From contig OU696572.1 of assembly GCA_916048095.2 (NCBI GenBank), positions 3,533,862 to 3,597,861 on the forward strand: 64,000 bases of DNA, written 5' to 3'. Source of the stretch: Sacculina carcini (lineage: Eukaryota > Arthropoda > Thecostraca > Sacculinidae). The notes under the pieces are model-generated. The model had not been told where the DNA came from. It worked only from the letters and a program-made list of their open reading frames with translations, and made no database searches. Of this stretch, positions 1-13,655 are shown in pieces; the stretch's first letter is position 1, and every line of letters begins with the position of its first letter. A program made the translations under genes and the position numbers.

Positions 1-242
1 TTTCATGCATTCTCTACATTCTTATATCTCTTCTCGTATAAGAGGAAGGGAAGTGAGGAATAAAAGGAATAGAAGCGAGCAATTTGTGTATTTATATATA
101 TATATAAACATTTATTAATACGTGGCTTACAACAGACGCTATTCTTTCGTGCTACAATAAGACCAGCCCAGCAAAGCAAGACTCAAAAGCACGTAGAGTG
201 GAGCGCTTGGACCCGCTTCTGTTATTGATTCATATTTGTTGG

Positions 243-319
243 TGACCTGTCAGCCACAGAAAACTGGCCCGAGGTCACGCAGGTCACGAGTGTGACCTGC
301 TGTAGGTACGGCGTGACCT
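243..319. promoter_or_regulatory. Cluster of five AGGTCA nuclear-receptor half-sites
   Basis: Five exact AGGTCA/TGACCT hexamers lie within 77 bp, at 243-248, 272-277, 281-286, 293-298 and 314-319. The pair at 272 and 281 is a direct repeat with a 3-bp spacer (DR3). The pair at 281 and 293 is an inverted repeat with a 6-bp spacer. Nuclear receptors bind such half-site pairs. Whether this is a real enhancer is inference; no promoter or transcript is visible beside it. Confidence 0.3.
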
Positions 320-821
320 GAACGAACTCATGTGGCATTTACACGCGACATATTCCTTACGCACTCGGACAAATACAATATAATATAATAAATATAATAA
401 TCAAATTAATTTTCTTAATAAATAAATTAATATTAATTATACTTTGCGCGAAAATATACACAAACGCCTGCTTTATATTGAAAATTTTGCTCAACACTGA
501 ACTAGGCTAGGCACTGGAACTCAGTTAGATAAAGTTAAATATGCTTTGACGATAAGCTTTTGAGTTCATTGCAGTGTTGTGTCAATGAGATGTGATGACA
601 GAATGGTGGGTTTTCCATTGGAAACTTGCTGAAATTGTCCTGCTACTACATAGACCAACTAGATACAAGCCATTCCAATTTCAACTATTCAACGTACATT
701 CATCGCCCGTGACAAAGACGTGTTATTGGTCCGCAAATAATATGCTATAAGTATGTTTAACGCAATTTTTAGATTTTGTATTCACGCTATTTCTTGACGT
801 TCGTCCATGGGCGTAGCTAGC

Positions 822-862
<41 letters not shown>

Positions 863-1236
863 GTGTGTGTGTCTGGTAGAGTACAATCCTTGTGATAATA
901 TCACTCAGCCCACAGTAATACACCTCACATACGTACCCACACAGTTTGAGTCCGTGTTGGCTAGTTTGTATATCTACCCAATTACATTACCTGTATATTA
1001 CCTTGCGGAATGTATGTGTGTGTGTGTGTGTCAGCGTGTGTTATTATACGGTCAACAGAGTACTCGTATGTTGGTCTGTCAAGGTCCACACTTTCGGACG
1101 GGTGTTTGTTCGTGCACGCGAAATTACGCAGATTGCAAAAACTAACACCCACACACACATACACACACACATACACACGCATATATACATACACATAGGA
1201 ATTCAACACTAAGACATTTTGCACGTGCAGAGTTTG

Positions 1237-1291
<55 letters not shown>

Positions 1292-2541
1292 ATACACACA
1301 CGCGTAAGTGTACAAACAAACAAAACACACATACTTACAGGAAGTTGGATTTTGTCCGTGAGATAATCCAAAGTTGGATTCATCTATGTGGGCTTAATTT
1401 TGCATACACGCGCATGTGTGTGTATGTGTGGGTGTATGTGTGTGTGTGTGTGTATGTCTTTTTATGCGCGACTGCATACACCACACGCGGCTGGCAATCA
1501 CTGGTATGGCAACGCATAATATGAACACATTTTGGTATGAAAAAGTGCATACTCATCGATGAAATCCGCCATATCAAATTATCAATTGGACAGCAATAAA
1601 ATGTAGAAGTTTTTAATAGTTTCCATCCATACATAATTACTGGATTATCATTTCAGGGACATTGCAATTAATAACTTGAATTTATCGGCGATAATAGCGG
1701 AAAAATTGTAATAATCTGGTAATATATAAATCGTGCATGGCAGATTTTTATCAGACTACTTTGATGCCACGGCAGAAGTTTACTTGCATAATTCTATAGA
1801 TCAAATAGGCTGAAATACATGATTTAGCGTGTCTGGTGTTTTGTGATAATGAAATACAAATGTCAGGGCAAATAATTGGAAAAAGTGTAGTCAACACTAT
1901 TTACTAGCTCTTGATAAACATAATAGCTCTTGATCAACTTTGTGGTAAATTAAGAATATTCGAAATAACCATCGCATTTCTTCATCCGCAAACATGTTCA
2001 ACTTTACCAAATATTGTGGTAAATGTGCTGAGAAATTGTATGATGAACCCACGTGAACATATTGTACAAATTATAATATGAATAACATGCAACTATTGTT
2101 GTGTATATTTAACAAATATTATCCGAAATTTTCAATGTCTTTTCAAATGGTGTTTCATTGAAAATCTCACCTTAGCGTTTTGTCTGTACAAAATTTCTAA
2201 AAAATTTTCCGGATGCTTTTGAATAAATTTAGATATTATTTTCTTGGCAAATGGGTCTTAAGTTTTTAAGGCAGCGGTCCAAAATTGTGCACAATTCAAG
2301 CATCAAAGTCCAAGCCTACATAGATATATATGAATTGCCTTTATATATAATGATTATGATTCTAATCATGGTCTGCCCCATCAAACCATGACTTTAGTTT
2401 AATTATGCTGTGCTTTTCATACTAAAACTAGGCAGCATGTATTTTAATTATTACATCACCTAATTGTGGTGCATTTTGGTGCAAACTAATTATTTTCTAT
2501 GAGCCATTGAAGACCCTATAGAATGGCTTTGCTACTCCAGC
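320..2541. other. Non-coding stretch with short TG and CA microsatellites
   Basis: No gene was recognised. A (TG)n tract lies at about 825-873, a (CA)n tract at about 1237-1300, and mixed CA/TG patches at 1010-1200 and 1415-1460. From about 1530 to 2540 the DNA is AT-rich and featureless. Open frames here are translations of dinucleotide repeats (Cys-Val or His-Thr runs). Confidence 0.6.
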
Positions 2542-2641
2542 ATTAGTTCACGACCCCGGGTGGTTTGTGAACCACTAACGCGTGTAGAGGTGAATATTCA
2601 CTGCCTGACAAAACACACACACACACAGACAAGACACTCAC

Positions 2642-2887
2642 CAGCCATTGCATCAGGGTTTTCTTCTTTTTCGGCGGCGGTTTTTTGCCGAGGATTTTGG
2701 TGCTGATTCGTCGCACCACTGCCGAGCGCTTGTACTTGTGACGCTTGGTCGACACGCGGCGCAAACGTCGTCGTCGACGCAGTCTGGGCGCGTCGTTTTC
2801 GACGCACAAAATTCGCGCCTCAGAACTGGCGTCGGTCGTGGACTCGACGATTGCACCATTGCACGTGACGTGGTTTTCTCGCGACAT
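2642..2887 (-). CDS. Possible first coding exon of an unrecognised Arg/Lys-rich protein
   Basis: On the minus strand an ATG at 2887 opens 82 codons ending in phase 0 at a strong donor, CTG|GTGAGT. The peptide begins MSRENHVTCNGAIVE. Its second half is very basic, with an RRRRRLRR run and a later KKPPPKKKK run, as in nuclear-localisation or nucleic-acid-binding segments. The stretch is richer in CpG than its surroundings, and the DNA just upstream (2890-3200) is also CpG-rich, which would fit a promoter. After the donor the intron enters a GT repeat, as in KPNB1. The following exons would lie to the left, but none was found down to position 1. I do not recognise the protein. Confidence 0.4.
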
Positions 2888-3205
2888 CACAGAGTTTGTT
2901 TCTCGCACTCCACCTTCCCAAGAAAACTGGCGACGAACTGGCGTGAACACACCGTGTTAAATTAGGTATTCAGGCACGCGCGCGGAGGCTCACACCACCA
3001 AGGGCACCTCCCTGTCTTGTCTGTGCAAATTCACACGCAAACAAGCACTCACTATCTTTGTTCTCATTGGAGGCTGCAACAACACACAGCCGACGGCAGC
3101 AGCAGCTAGCGAGATTGACATCAAATCAACACTAATCCGCAGGAGCGCTTGCACTTTTTGTTTGCAATCTGTGCTAGAGGATTGACACCCGCTAAAACAA
3201 AACAT

Positions 3206-3758
3206 TCACACAACACAGACACTTGAACACCGCACTTCGAGCCTCGCTGTGTGTGTGTGTGTGTGTGTGTGTGTCCGTGTGCATGAGTGCATGTGTGTTG
3301 CTACGGCAGCAGTTCAGCCACGACTGAAAGCTACACGGTGTCATACTCCCAGGCAGCGAATGAGCGCAAAGAAGTGAAAGGAAGAGTGAGAGAGCACAGA
3401 GAGAGGGATGGAAAAAGTGATAACGCAAAATTTACCACAAAAAAGAGCTCTACACCAATGTCTTAGATGAATAATTGTTTTGTGCGTGTTGTGTGGAATG
3501 GAAAAAGCAGTTACAGAAGTTTCCAGTTGCACTGGACTATCATGCGCATACACACATTATCTGTATTCATACAAGTGTTATCTTTCAACGACCACCTAGT
3601 AACAATCCACAACAGATCTTGTCATTGAGAAAACATCAGCGCCTAAACATAATTATCATCAAATAAGCGAATTTAATCAGATAGTGTCCCTCATTATTCA
3701 TAAGAATTATCTAAAAAAATACCAACAATCAGCGAAATATTCTACTCAAATCATGATC

Positions 3759-3822
<64 letters not shown>

Positions 3823-4306
3823 ATATATATTATTAAATGTGTCAAATATTGGATACATCTATTTTGAGCATAGGTAAAGCATAGGATAAGTAGGCGGTCG
3901 CCTACAAACTTAGCGAAGAAGTTTAAACAATTAAAAATTTCAATATAAATACATCTCAATATTCCAAATGGTCTATTAACAATTTGGGTTTAGAATGTGG
4001 AATTTTAAGAAAATAAGTCTATTCTAGATTTCAAACAAGAATTAGTTATTATTTACGAAATACACGGGTATTCTGCTTGATTGAAAATGAGCCGCGACGC
4101 GGAGGTTGATAACACATTAAGCCAATAGGGTTGCAATATGCTGCAAGCTTTGTTCTCCCCGATAAAACTCCTGGCTACTCCAAATCTGCAACTGAATTTA
4201 GCCATGCGAATATGTGCCAGTTATTTTCTGAAAAGTCCATTTATGAGATAAGTGCACAATTCTCAATCCTTCTGGCGATATTTATCGTTAATTGTTGTCA
4301 TTATTG
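3206..4306. other. Non-coding stretch
   Basis: Holds a (TG)n tract at about 3249-3275 and a pure TA array at 3760-3819. Otherwise it is AT-rich unique sequence. No exon with convincing splice signals was seen. Confidence 0.55.
3760..3819. repeat. (TA)n microsatellite
   Basis: Almost uninterrupted TA dinucleotides for about 60 bp. Such arrays are self-complementary and can extrude as cruciforms. Confidence 0.95.
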
Positions 4307-4522
4307 AGGAATGTGGGCGGAGCGATATTATGGAGTGTTATCGGATGGATTATTTATTTTTGCTAATTATTTGGTTTTCTTATTAATTGTTTACTTTTTG
4401 ATCTCTCTTTCTCTCTGCAACCTTTGATTAGCTTCCGGTACATGGGGCCACCGCAGGGTGGTAATAGTGCTTGTACTCTTCCCCCATGCTACTGGATTTG
4501 CCTGTAATTTATAATAATAATA
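4307..4522 (+). repeat. Dispersed SINE-like repeat, family 1
   Basis: This copy starts AGGAATGTGGGCGGAG and ends with TGCCTGTAATTTATAATAATAA. The family has a conserved head (AGGAACGTGGGCGGAGTGAC), a CT-rich middle, a conserved block around GGTGGTAATAGTGCTTG, and a CTGTAATTA-(TAA)n tail. Other copies lie at 36086-36284 and 40072-40300 (plus), 26781-26935 and 47941-48135 (minus), with remnants near 15990 and 20111. The A-rich tail with no terminal inverted repeat suggests a retroposed element, but no tRNA-type promoter boxes were recognised. Confidence 0.75.
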
Positions 4523-4989
4523 CTACGGGGCTTCACAATAAACAGCGTATGAAATAAAAATACACAAATAGACAAATGAATCACACTTGAAAATGAAAAA
4601 CTGTTATTCCTTTCGTCTCATTATTTCTAGCCAGAGCGAGTCTGGAAATCACGACTTGCTGAAAGATCAAAGCCTCCCTCAGGTAGTTATTAATTCTATT
4701 ACCAGCACACAATTAATTATATCATTACTCCCGGATAATAATACTGGCATATATGTCAGCATGCTCAGTATACGTACTTTATTTTCGCCTAGAAACTATA
4801 AACTATATAATTCGCCTATAAACATTGAATAAATTGCGCATTGATTAATTCACGCGCTCCACTGTCAAATTTCCCTCTGCCGGATAATAGATTTTCTACG
4901 AAACAAAATTGTCAAATTTCAACCAAATATACATGCATGTTGCATGATTGGTGTCATGCGTGCATGCATTCACATGATACACTTGTCAG

Positions 4990-5158
4990 CAGTAGCCGCG
5001 CCAAGAAGGGGGGCTTGGAGGGATTGAATCCCCCAAAGTTGCCAATGACCATTTCGAGTGTAGTTCCTCACGTTTTGCCAAGCCCCAACATGTTTTCCAT
5101 TGGCCCCTGTCCTCTCAGCCCCCCTCCCCCCAGCTGAAAACTACTGGCGCCGCCACTG
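4990..5158. mobile_element. Short hAT-like inverted-repeat element (family 8) with perfect 8-bp target duplication
   Basis: The 169-bp element begins CAGTAGCCGCGCCAAG and ends CTACTGGCGCCGCCACTG, so the ends are inverted repeats of about 15 bp. It is flanked on both sides by the exact octamer CTTGTCAG (4982-4989 and 5159-5166). An 8-bp duplication with CA..TG ends is typical of hAT elements. It has no coding capacity, so it is non-autonomous. Related copies lie at 43500-43680, 45540-45730 and 47815-47940. Confidence 0.88.
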
Positions 5159-5166
5159 CTTGTCAG

Positions 5167-5946
5167 ATTTCTCTGTCACTACAACACATCAGCTGCTCTC
5201 GTTGTCCGATCACTTCTCACACGCAAACACACATACACACACGCGGATACATATACATATGCACAAAAAGGTGAGCAATTACATTGCGACGGATAGATGG
5301 TCATCATGCGCTTGGGTCATCAGATTGTTCTAGAAAGCTGTGAACCGATGACACACGATTGCCCCATCAGCGCTGTTTCTGGCAGCGACCGCACGGAAAC
5401 AAGCGGCTGACCCGGGGTCGCGACCTGGGGTCAACGGATGAAAAGTGCTTTGTGATTCGGTGAGAATGTGTCCGAATATGTGTGTGCTTGTGAGTGCGCG
5501 TGTGTGTGTGCGCGCTGGATATAACGCCGTCGACTTTAATTACGCCGCGCAATGGAGGTGCCCTCGGCATTCAGCGCGTTTCGGTGAGTGGCGCGTGCCC
5601 TTTTGGCTCGACCACCTCCGCTTTCAGATCGCACAATGACGATTGTTAATTGAATACAATGAGAATCAATAGAGATGGCCCTTTCTTTGCTCACTTCCTG
5701 TTCTCTTTCTCTCCCTCTTTATCATTCCCGTCCTCTGCCTTTTCTTCATTACGTTGTTGGTTTATTCAGTCGTCATTCACTTTCTACTGGAGCGCTCATG
5801 TGCACAGTTCAATGTCAGTGCAAGTCAACTGGAGCAAGCTCAACTGACGTGTGTCTTCTTCCTTGAACAGCACCTGTGTGTGCGTGTGTATGAGTATGTG
5901 TATGTGTTTGAATGTGTGTGTGTGTACTTACCGCGTTATGCTACAT
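5167..5946. other. Mixed stretch with a CpG-rich island at about 5370-5640
   Basis: The island contains the palindrome GGTCGCGACC and GGGTCA-type half-sites in inverted orientation (5408-5413 and 5428-5433). Two exon-like segments can be drawn on the plus strand, one ending GATTCG|GTGAGA at about 5459 and one with an ATG at about 5551 ending TTTCG|GTGAGT, but neither encodes anything recognisable. It may be a promoter or enhancer. The remainder is unique sequence with short TG runs. Confidence 0.35.
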
Positions 5947-6244
5947 CAGTGGTTCCCGACCTGTGTCACGCGAACACTTTCTGGCTCATGAACAATGGCA
6001 CCAGGACATGATATCTGATGTGTTGTGAGCAAAGTAATATCCCTCATTGACCAGCTGGTGGAGAAGAAGCAGATACAGTCCTCACATTGAGTTATTCATT
6101 TCAGTTGATTTGTGTGTTCTACTTGTATAATTATGAAAATAGTGATATCCGATCGAGCTGAATTTTTTTATAACCAGTTGTTACGCGGCGACTGTACGGC
6201 ACCTCCAAGTGGTACTCGGTCAGAAAGCAGGTTGATAACCACTG
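5947..6244. mobile_element. Non-autonomous hAT-like element (family 6), CAGTGGTTCCC ends
   Basis: Left end CAGTGGTTCCCGACCTG and right end CAGGTTGATAACCACTG are inverted repeats. Flanks TGCTACAT and TGCTATAG agree at 6 of 8 bases, consistent with a decayed 8-bp duplication. The ends resemble the CAGTGGTTC ends known from hAT elements. A second copy lies inverted at 45975-46292, and a solitary end at about 57617-57634. Confidence 0.75.
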
Positions 6245-8200
<1,956 letters not shown>

Positions 8201-8253
8201 ATTGGCTACAATCTTGTGACGTCACGACAATCTTGCGTGATATTGTGACGTCA
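8201..8253 (-). promoter_or_regulatory. Promoter-like patch: CCAAT box and two perfect CREs
   Basis: Two exact TGACGTCA palindromes lie at 8217-8224 and 8246-8253, 29 bp apart. Next to them, on the minus strand, is AGCCAATCAGC, a full CCAAT box (NF-Y type), followed on the same strand by a TATTTTATA stretch. CRE and CCAAT elements at this spacing are typical of core promoters bound by CREB/ATF and NF-Y. The order CRE-CRE-CCAAT-AT-rich favours transcription on the minus strand, towards the exon at 2642-2887. No transcript evidence is available. Confidence 0.45.
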
Positions 8254-9206
8254 CAAGGCGGCATTTTAATGAGCCTACCAAGAGAAGATATACGACAGTC
8301 AAGTCGCTACGCTTCACATGACATGTGTGTGTGTGCGTGTGTGTGTGTTGTGTAATATCATTGACTGAAATATGCATTGGGGCGGGCGTAATTTTCAGGT
8401 AAGCTTTGTTGGTATATACGCGTACACATATATATTTGGCTCGTTTTCAGACATAAACTTTCAGACACACTTAGTTGTTCCACAAAATTAAATGTCAAGG
8501 AATCACTAAACAACGAAGGAAAAACAACGAATTCGGCTTGATAGCACCCATATTCATATAGCACCCTGTACCCGAATTTTAATTCCCGTTTGACATCCCC
8601 CATTTTCCATACCAGCGGGGAATTTCCCCACAACTTACCGACCACTGGCTTAGCATGAAAATTGAGTAGAAAAATATCTGTTATTGTTGAATGCACAGTG
8701 TCAGTGACAAATTTATGGAGAGATTTATCGGGCAAAACACGTGATCTTTCACTTTTTCACGCCAAACATTTTCACAGACATTGCATGGAATTCACACATG
8801 ACATCGCATCGGGTCAAGTCCCATTCAGCTTTAGTACAGACACACGGCGAATGAAAAAGCGACTCGCAACACAACACTCGCTAGAATACGCCGGTCAATA
8901 GTGCAAGACCGGCGTGAAATGACCTGTCGTCCGCAGTGACCTCATGTCATCATTCACGTGACACGGGTCAACTGACACCACCACATTGCTGGCGCATCAA
9001 CACACACACACACATACACATACACACACACACACATTCAGGAGTGTAAAAACATAGAGTCGACGTTTGGGACGGTACGACACGCACACACACAGGTGTT
9101 ATGGTCGCTGTTAAGACGCTAGTCTTACAAGCACGAAAGTGCGCAAGGTGTACTCAACGTAAATGCATCTCTGCTTCCTGTTTGTCTGCGTGTCTGCATG
9201 TGTCTG

Positions 9207-9248
<42 letters not shown>

Positions 9249-9252
9249 TGTC

Positions 9253-9292
<40 letters not shown>

Positions 9293-10271
9293 AGACACGT
9301 TGGCTCAATTTGTGCTTGCTGTTTTTGGAAGCAGAGAGCAGGCAGTTAATGTCCCGTCTCTATCTGCACTAAATTTATATTGAGGCCATCATATTTACCA
9401 TAAGATTTATGAACTCACACACATACACAAACACACACACACACTGAAACGTACACACACACGATGCAAACTCACATCACAAACAATAAAAGATCCTCAA
9501 AAGCACGCTGATCAAATACACCACTATGAATGACTTGCCCAGGAGAATGATAGAAATGTAGAACAGACCTCCGTGCAAGATTACTTACAATGGAAAGCAA
9601 CAGCCTCCGGTTTCTAACTTCTTGCCAACTCTTTTCTTTATTTTGCAGAAACAAGCTGACAAGAAAAACTGCACTGACACACCTAGGCAAACACTCATCA
9701 ACACACAAACACACAATCATACACACACATACACGTACACACACACACAAACGCTAGAGACTTGGTACCATTTTGCAATATACGTTGTGTCATCAACAAC
9801 ATAAGCGCGCTCTTGTATGTATGTGTGTGTGTGTATTTATGTCTGTGTGTGTGTGTGAGTGTATCTGTCTGTGTATGTGTGTGTGTTTGTGTGAACGCAC
9901 CTAGCATGGGCAGATGTGGACAAGATACAAGTGGACCACCCGGCACGCCAACGCAAGCACGCACTCAAGCGAACAACACTCGACAAACACACAACAAAAA
10001 CACCGACCAACAAACACACACACACACACACATAATTAACCCGTTCAGCGTTGATTCAGTAGAATTAATTCGATGGTTGGTCCAAGCATATTGAAATAGC
10101 ATAGCATATTGGACTTCCATCAACATTTTATCAACATATATGACCAATAACTGGAATAGGAAGTCTATTTAATTTCTTGTCTATGTAGGTTGTTTTTTCT
10201 GTTCACACATAATGTCAGAATGTGCATTGTTCATTTCCTGCAGTATATATCACATTCTACAATGAAAGTTG
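8254..10271. other. Non-coding stretch with TG/CA arrays
   Basis: TG arrays lie at about 8323-8352, 9208-9292 and 9823-9893, and CA arrays at 9001-9035 and 9418-9465. Two TGACCT half-sites, a GGGTCA and a CACGTG E-box lie between 8920 and 8970. An open frame at 8358-8735 (minus) has no recognisable similarity and was not called. Confidence 0.5.
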
Positions 10272-10281
10272 ACTGATAAAT

Positions 10282-11514
10282 AGGGCTGTCAAAAGAGTAA
10301 CCTAAAAATCAGAAAAAGTAACTTTATTTTCGAGAAAAGGTAACCTAAAAAAGTAACCTAAAAATAACCTGAGTTTTAAAGTTATTATCACTTTTGTATC
10401 GTTTTATCACGTTTATCACGCCTTTGCTGATTAGTGCGCTATGTAAAATACACGGTTTGTTTGTTGTTCGTTTGTGAACATATAAAGTAACCTAATAACC
10501 AATAAAAAGGTAACCTAAAAATTACCTCCTTCAAAAAAGGTCAATTTCTGTTTGCAGTTCTGAAGGAAGAAAATACACCAGTCCTTCTTTTTTATCATCT
10601 TTCCGAGTTGGTACTACTTTTCCACCCTCTCCGATCTGGTACCATTTTTACAACAAACAACCAAAAGTGACTTAACATAATTTGGCCAACATCGAAAAAA
10701 GGAGCAAAACCATCAGAACATAATTTTTAAGTGGAAAACTCATACAAATGCGAAATACACTAATTGCAAATGTAAATATTTTTAGTAATGGTCGCAATGA
10801 TGTTCTATATTTTTTTTAATGAAGCTTTTTATCAAATAGCACGTACTACAGTTTGTATATTAGTGTGAGCGTAAACACTGCATGTGTGAATGCCACCCGT
10901 CCTCCCATATGTCAAACGTGGGATAATGGCTCTATCTCACGCCCTGAAAATCACGTGCAAATTCCTGTTCAAGTAAATACGTACTGTCAAGTGCTACAGT
11001 GCAGTATCTGGTATAGAGAGCTCACACATCGTACTATTCAACGCTCCAAACATCTCACGACACCCTCCGGTTCTTGGACATTTCCTAAAATGGAATTACA
11101 CTATCCTGCGTACCCAAAAACGTATGAATATCGAGTAGCACGGATATTAAGATGAATATCAATTGCTAAATCCTAACAGCAGAAATGTTGACATTTCTTG
11201 ATGTTCAGACCTAATACTCCATCTCTTTTGCTATTTTATCCTCATATATACCGTTTTTGTGCCTCTGATCTGCAAAAAGTCAACAAACTTCGTGGTAAAC
11301 TTACCTAATAACAAGAAAAATAACAAAATGTAACCTGACGATAAAAAAGTAACCTTAAAAGCAAAAAAGTAACCTAACGATGGAAAAGTAACTTTTGGTA
11401 ACCTAATAACTTTTTTAATAATCATCGTACACAACTTTTTCATGCAGTTTTAGGTAGCTTATGAAAAATTGACCTTTAGGTGAAAAAGTAACTTTATTAA
11501 CTTTTGACAGCCCT
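10282..11514. mobile_element. 1.23-kb non-autonomous DNA transposon (AGGGCTGTCAAAAG ends)
   Basis: The left end AGGGCTGTCAAAAG is the reverse complement of the right end CTTTTGACAGCCCT. The element is bounded by ACTGATAAAT at 10272-10281 and again at 11515-11524, an exact 10-bp direct repeat. Both subterminal regions repeat the motif GTAACCTAAAAA many times (for example about 10297, 10340, 10352, 10487, 10512, 11330, 11350 and 11369), which may be transposase-binding sites. The centre (10850-11160) has a 100-codon open frame without recognised similarity. A 10-bp duplication is longer than the 8 bp of hAT and closer to Mutator-like elements, so the superfamily is undecided. Confidence 0.85.
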
Positions 11515-11597
11515 ACTGATAAATATATAATACCCGAATAGTCAATCTGTGATTTGAAATACACCTGTAATTATTATCGAATCACCACTTCAACGTT

Positions 11598-11630
<33 letters not shown>

Positions 11631-11690
11631 TGCACACATACAATAAGCACCCGCCTGTGAGTTATGCTGTCAGAACATGTGTTTTTACTA

Positions 11691-12136
11691 CCGTAGATCG
11701 TGGTCATTAAATCCGTATTTTAATGCAAAATTCTATAAGTCCACACGCAGTTTGTGTGTGTGTGTATTCTATATAGTCCATATTGTTCATAGTGGGCTCA
11801 ATGGCCAGAGCTATTTCAGGGTGTAAAAATTCAGTCTGTCAAAGTTTTATTTATCCAAAAGAACAAGCTTCATTATAGTATGAATTATATCGATTTTAAT
11901 AAAGTACAAATATGTAAAATAGTTTGATGAAAAACTTAAATTAACACGTAAATGATAGAAAAGGACGGATTTTTTTTTATCATATTGTATATGTGGAGAA
12001 AACAGAGCATTTGAAAAATACCACCGGATAAAACTTTAATTTTTTGGTGGGCTTATTGGACCGTACTACAAAAAACCTGCCATTTCACGCCTGAAAATTG
12101 ACATGACTAGTTGGGCTTAATGGTCGGGACCTACGG
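11691..12136. mobile_element. TA-flanked inverted-repeat element, family 3 (CCGTAG ends)
   Basis: The left end TACCGTAGATCGTGGTCATT and the reverse complement of the right end TACCGTAGGTCCCGACCATT are near-identical inverted repeats of about 26 bp, and TA flanks both sides. TA duplication and this architecture fit the Tc1/mariner-pogo group. No transposase frame is present. Copies lie at 25452-25809, 28171-28563 (inverted) and 60938-61050 (partial). Confidence 0.8.
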
Positions 12137-12194
12137 TAACCCAACAACAGATGCATCCATTGACGTCAAAGTGTACAGTCTGTGCATGTGTGTG

Positions 12195-12236
<42 letters not shown>

Positions 12237-12327
12237 AAACAGCGGGTCCAGATCAGAAGCCGTGAGTGAATGAGTCGATTGTAACCTTGACTTGGCACCA
12301 TTTTCAATCGAAACACACAAATACAGA

Positions 12328-12367
<40 letters not shown>

Positions 12368-13320
12368 TATAATGGCAGCATGGGCTGGCACCCGTCAATG
12401 TATGTGAGTTTATGTGTGTGTGTGTCTGTGTGTTTGTGTGCATTTGAATGACTGTGTGTGTCTGTGTGTTAGTGTGCATTTGAATGACTGTGTGTGTCTG
12501 TGTGTGTGTGTGTGTGTGTGTGCGTTTGAAGATCGTTTAAATGAAACACGACACTGTATGTTGTGACATGAACACACACACACACACACACACAAAATCA
12601 CTGTAAGCATGGTTCACTATGGGTGTGGCGTATTGCGTATGTAAGTTGTGTTTATCCATTGACCTGACACACATACACACACGCACACACACAGGTAGTT
12701 GTATATATGGGGTCAGACATTGAAACAGCACTGCCTTTTAGCATGCAAACACGCACACTGGATTGCACAGCAAGAACATATTTAGCCAAACAGCCTGTTT
12801 GTGCTGTTGGTACTGATAAGCCGCTCTGTGTAAGGCTAGTGCATCTTGTGTGGACTGCAAGGCATTCAGCTTACACGCATGTCCACACTGTACACTAATG
12901 AACTGGGTCGCCTCATGGATACACAACCGTATACTACGACAAATTCCACAAACACGCAACTTATGTGAACGTGTGTGTGCGCGCGCGTGTGTGTGTGTAA
13001 GACACACCCATGTCACAGGCGTGCGTGTCTGCATCAGGTCAGTGTATGACCATTCAAGGTTACACCGACAAACACACACACACACTCACACACACGCACT
13101 TGCCACGTGTAGAGGTCAACGGTGGTGTGCAAGATTTAGCCTGTACCGTGCCACCTAGTGACATCTCAACAAACACACACACACACACACAGAGACATAT
13201 TAACACGATAACAATGAGTCGGACGCTGATGAGATACACATGAGGGTGTTGGGATCAGTGCGTGTGTGGATATATCTCTGTGGTTAGGTCACAGTGGAAA
13301 TGTTATATATCGTAATATCC
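12137..13320. other. Non-coding stretch with alternating TG and CA arrays
   Basis: TG arrays at about 12186-12233 and 12412-12530 and CA arrays at 12311-12362 and 12571-12594 lie close together in opposite orientation, so a transcript through here could fold on itself. No exon was seen. Confidence 0.5.
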
Positions 13321-13655
13321 ATATTTGAGCGGCATGCAGTTCTATTTTTCAGACCTTCCTCCGTAGTGCCGTTTAATTAGAGGGTGCCGCTCTATTTTCC
13401 CACTAGCTGATCAGCATCTTGCGAAAATACGATTATATCTACGAATAAAAAATTAGGTCATACATGTATATATATTTAACAAACGGCACAAATACAGGGT
13501 GATTAATGGTTGACAAACACAAATCCACTAATGAAAATCAAGCGACACGTCGCTATTTTAGCTGTCAAAGCGACGTTTAATCAGAGGTGGCGATCTATTT
13601 TTCAATTGTTCTCTCAAGGTGCCGTTCTATTAGAGGTACTCCAATTCGAATGGAC
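13321..13655. repeat. Dispersed repeat, family 9 (AACGGCACC motif), copy 1
   Basis: Contains the motifs GTGCCGTTTAATTAGAGG, GGTGCCGCTCTATTTT, CAGAGGTGGCGATCTATT and GGTGCCGTTCTATTAGAGG. The same motif series appears in reverse complement at 58455-58800. The motif recurs inside each copy, giving a modular look. The class is unknown; no clean terminal inverted repeats or target duplication could be set. Confidence 0.65.

Noticed and set aside
807-1383. Several ORFs of 60-130 codons rich in Cys-Val or His-Thr
   Set aside because: They are translations of (TG)n/(CA)n repeats; the same applies near 6.6, 9.2, 14.4, 17.7, 18.5, 57.2 and 62.2 kb.
5377-5640. Two short plus-strand exons with GTGAGA/GTGAGT donors in a GC-rich patch
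   Set aside because: Peptides are unrecognised, the implied intron between the second donor and the next CAG is only about 44 nt, and no continuation was found.
10853-11155. 100-codon ORF inside the 10282-11514 transposon
   Set aside because: No transposase motif or similarity; length is within chance for this composition.
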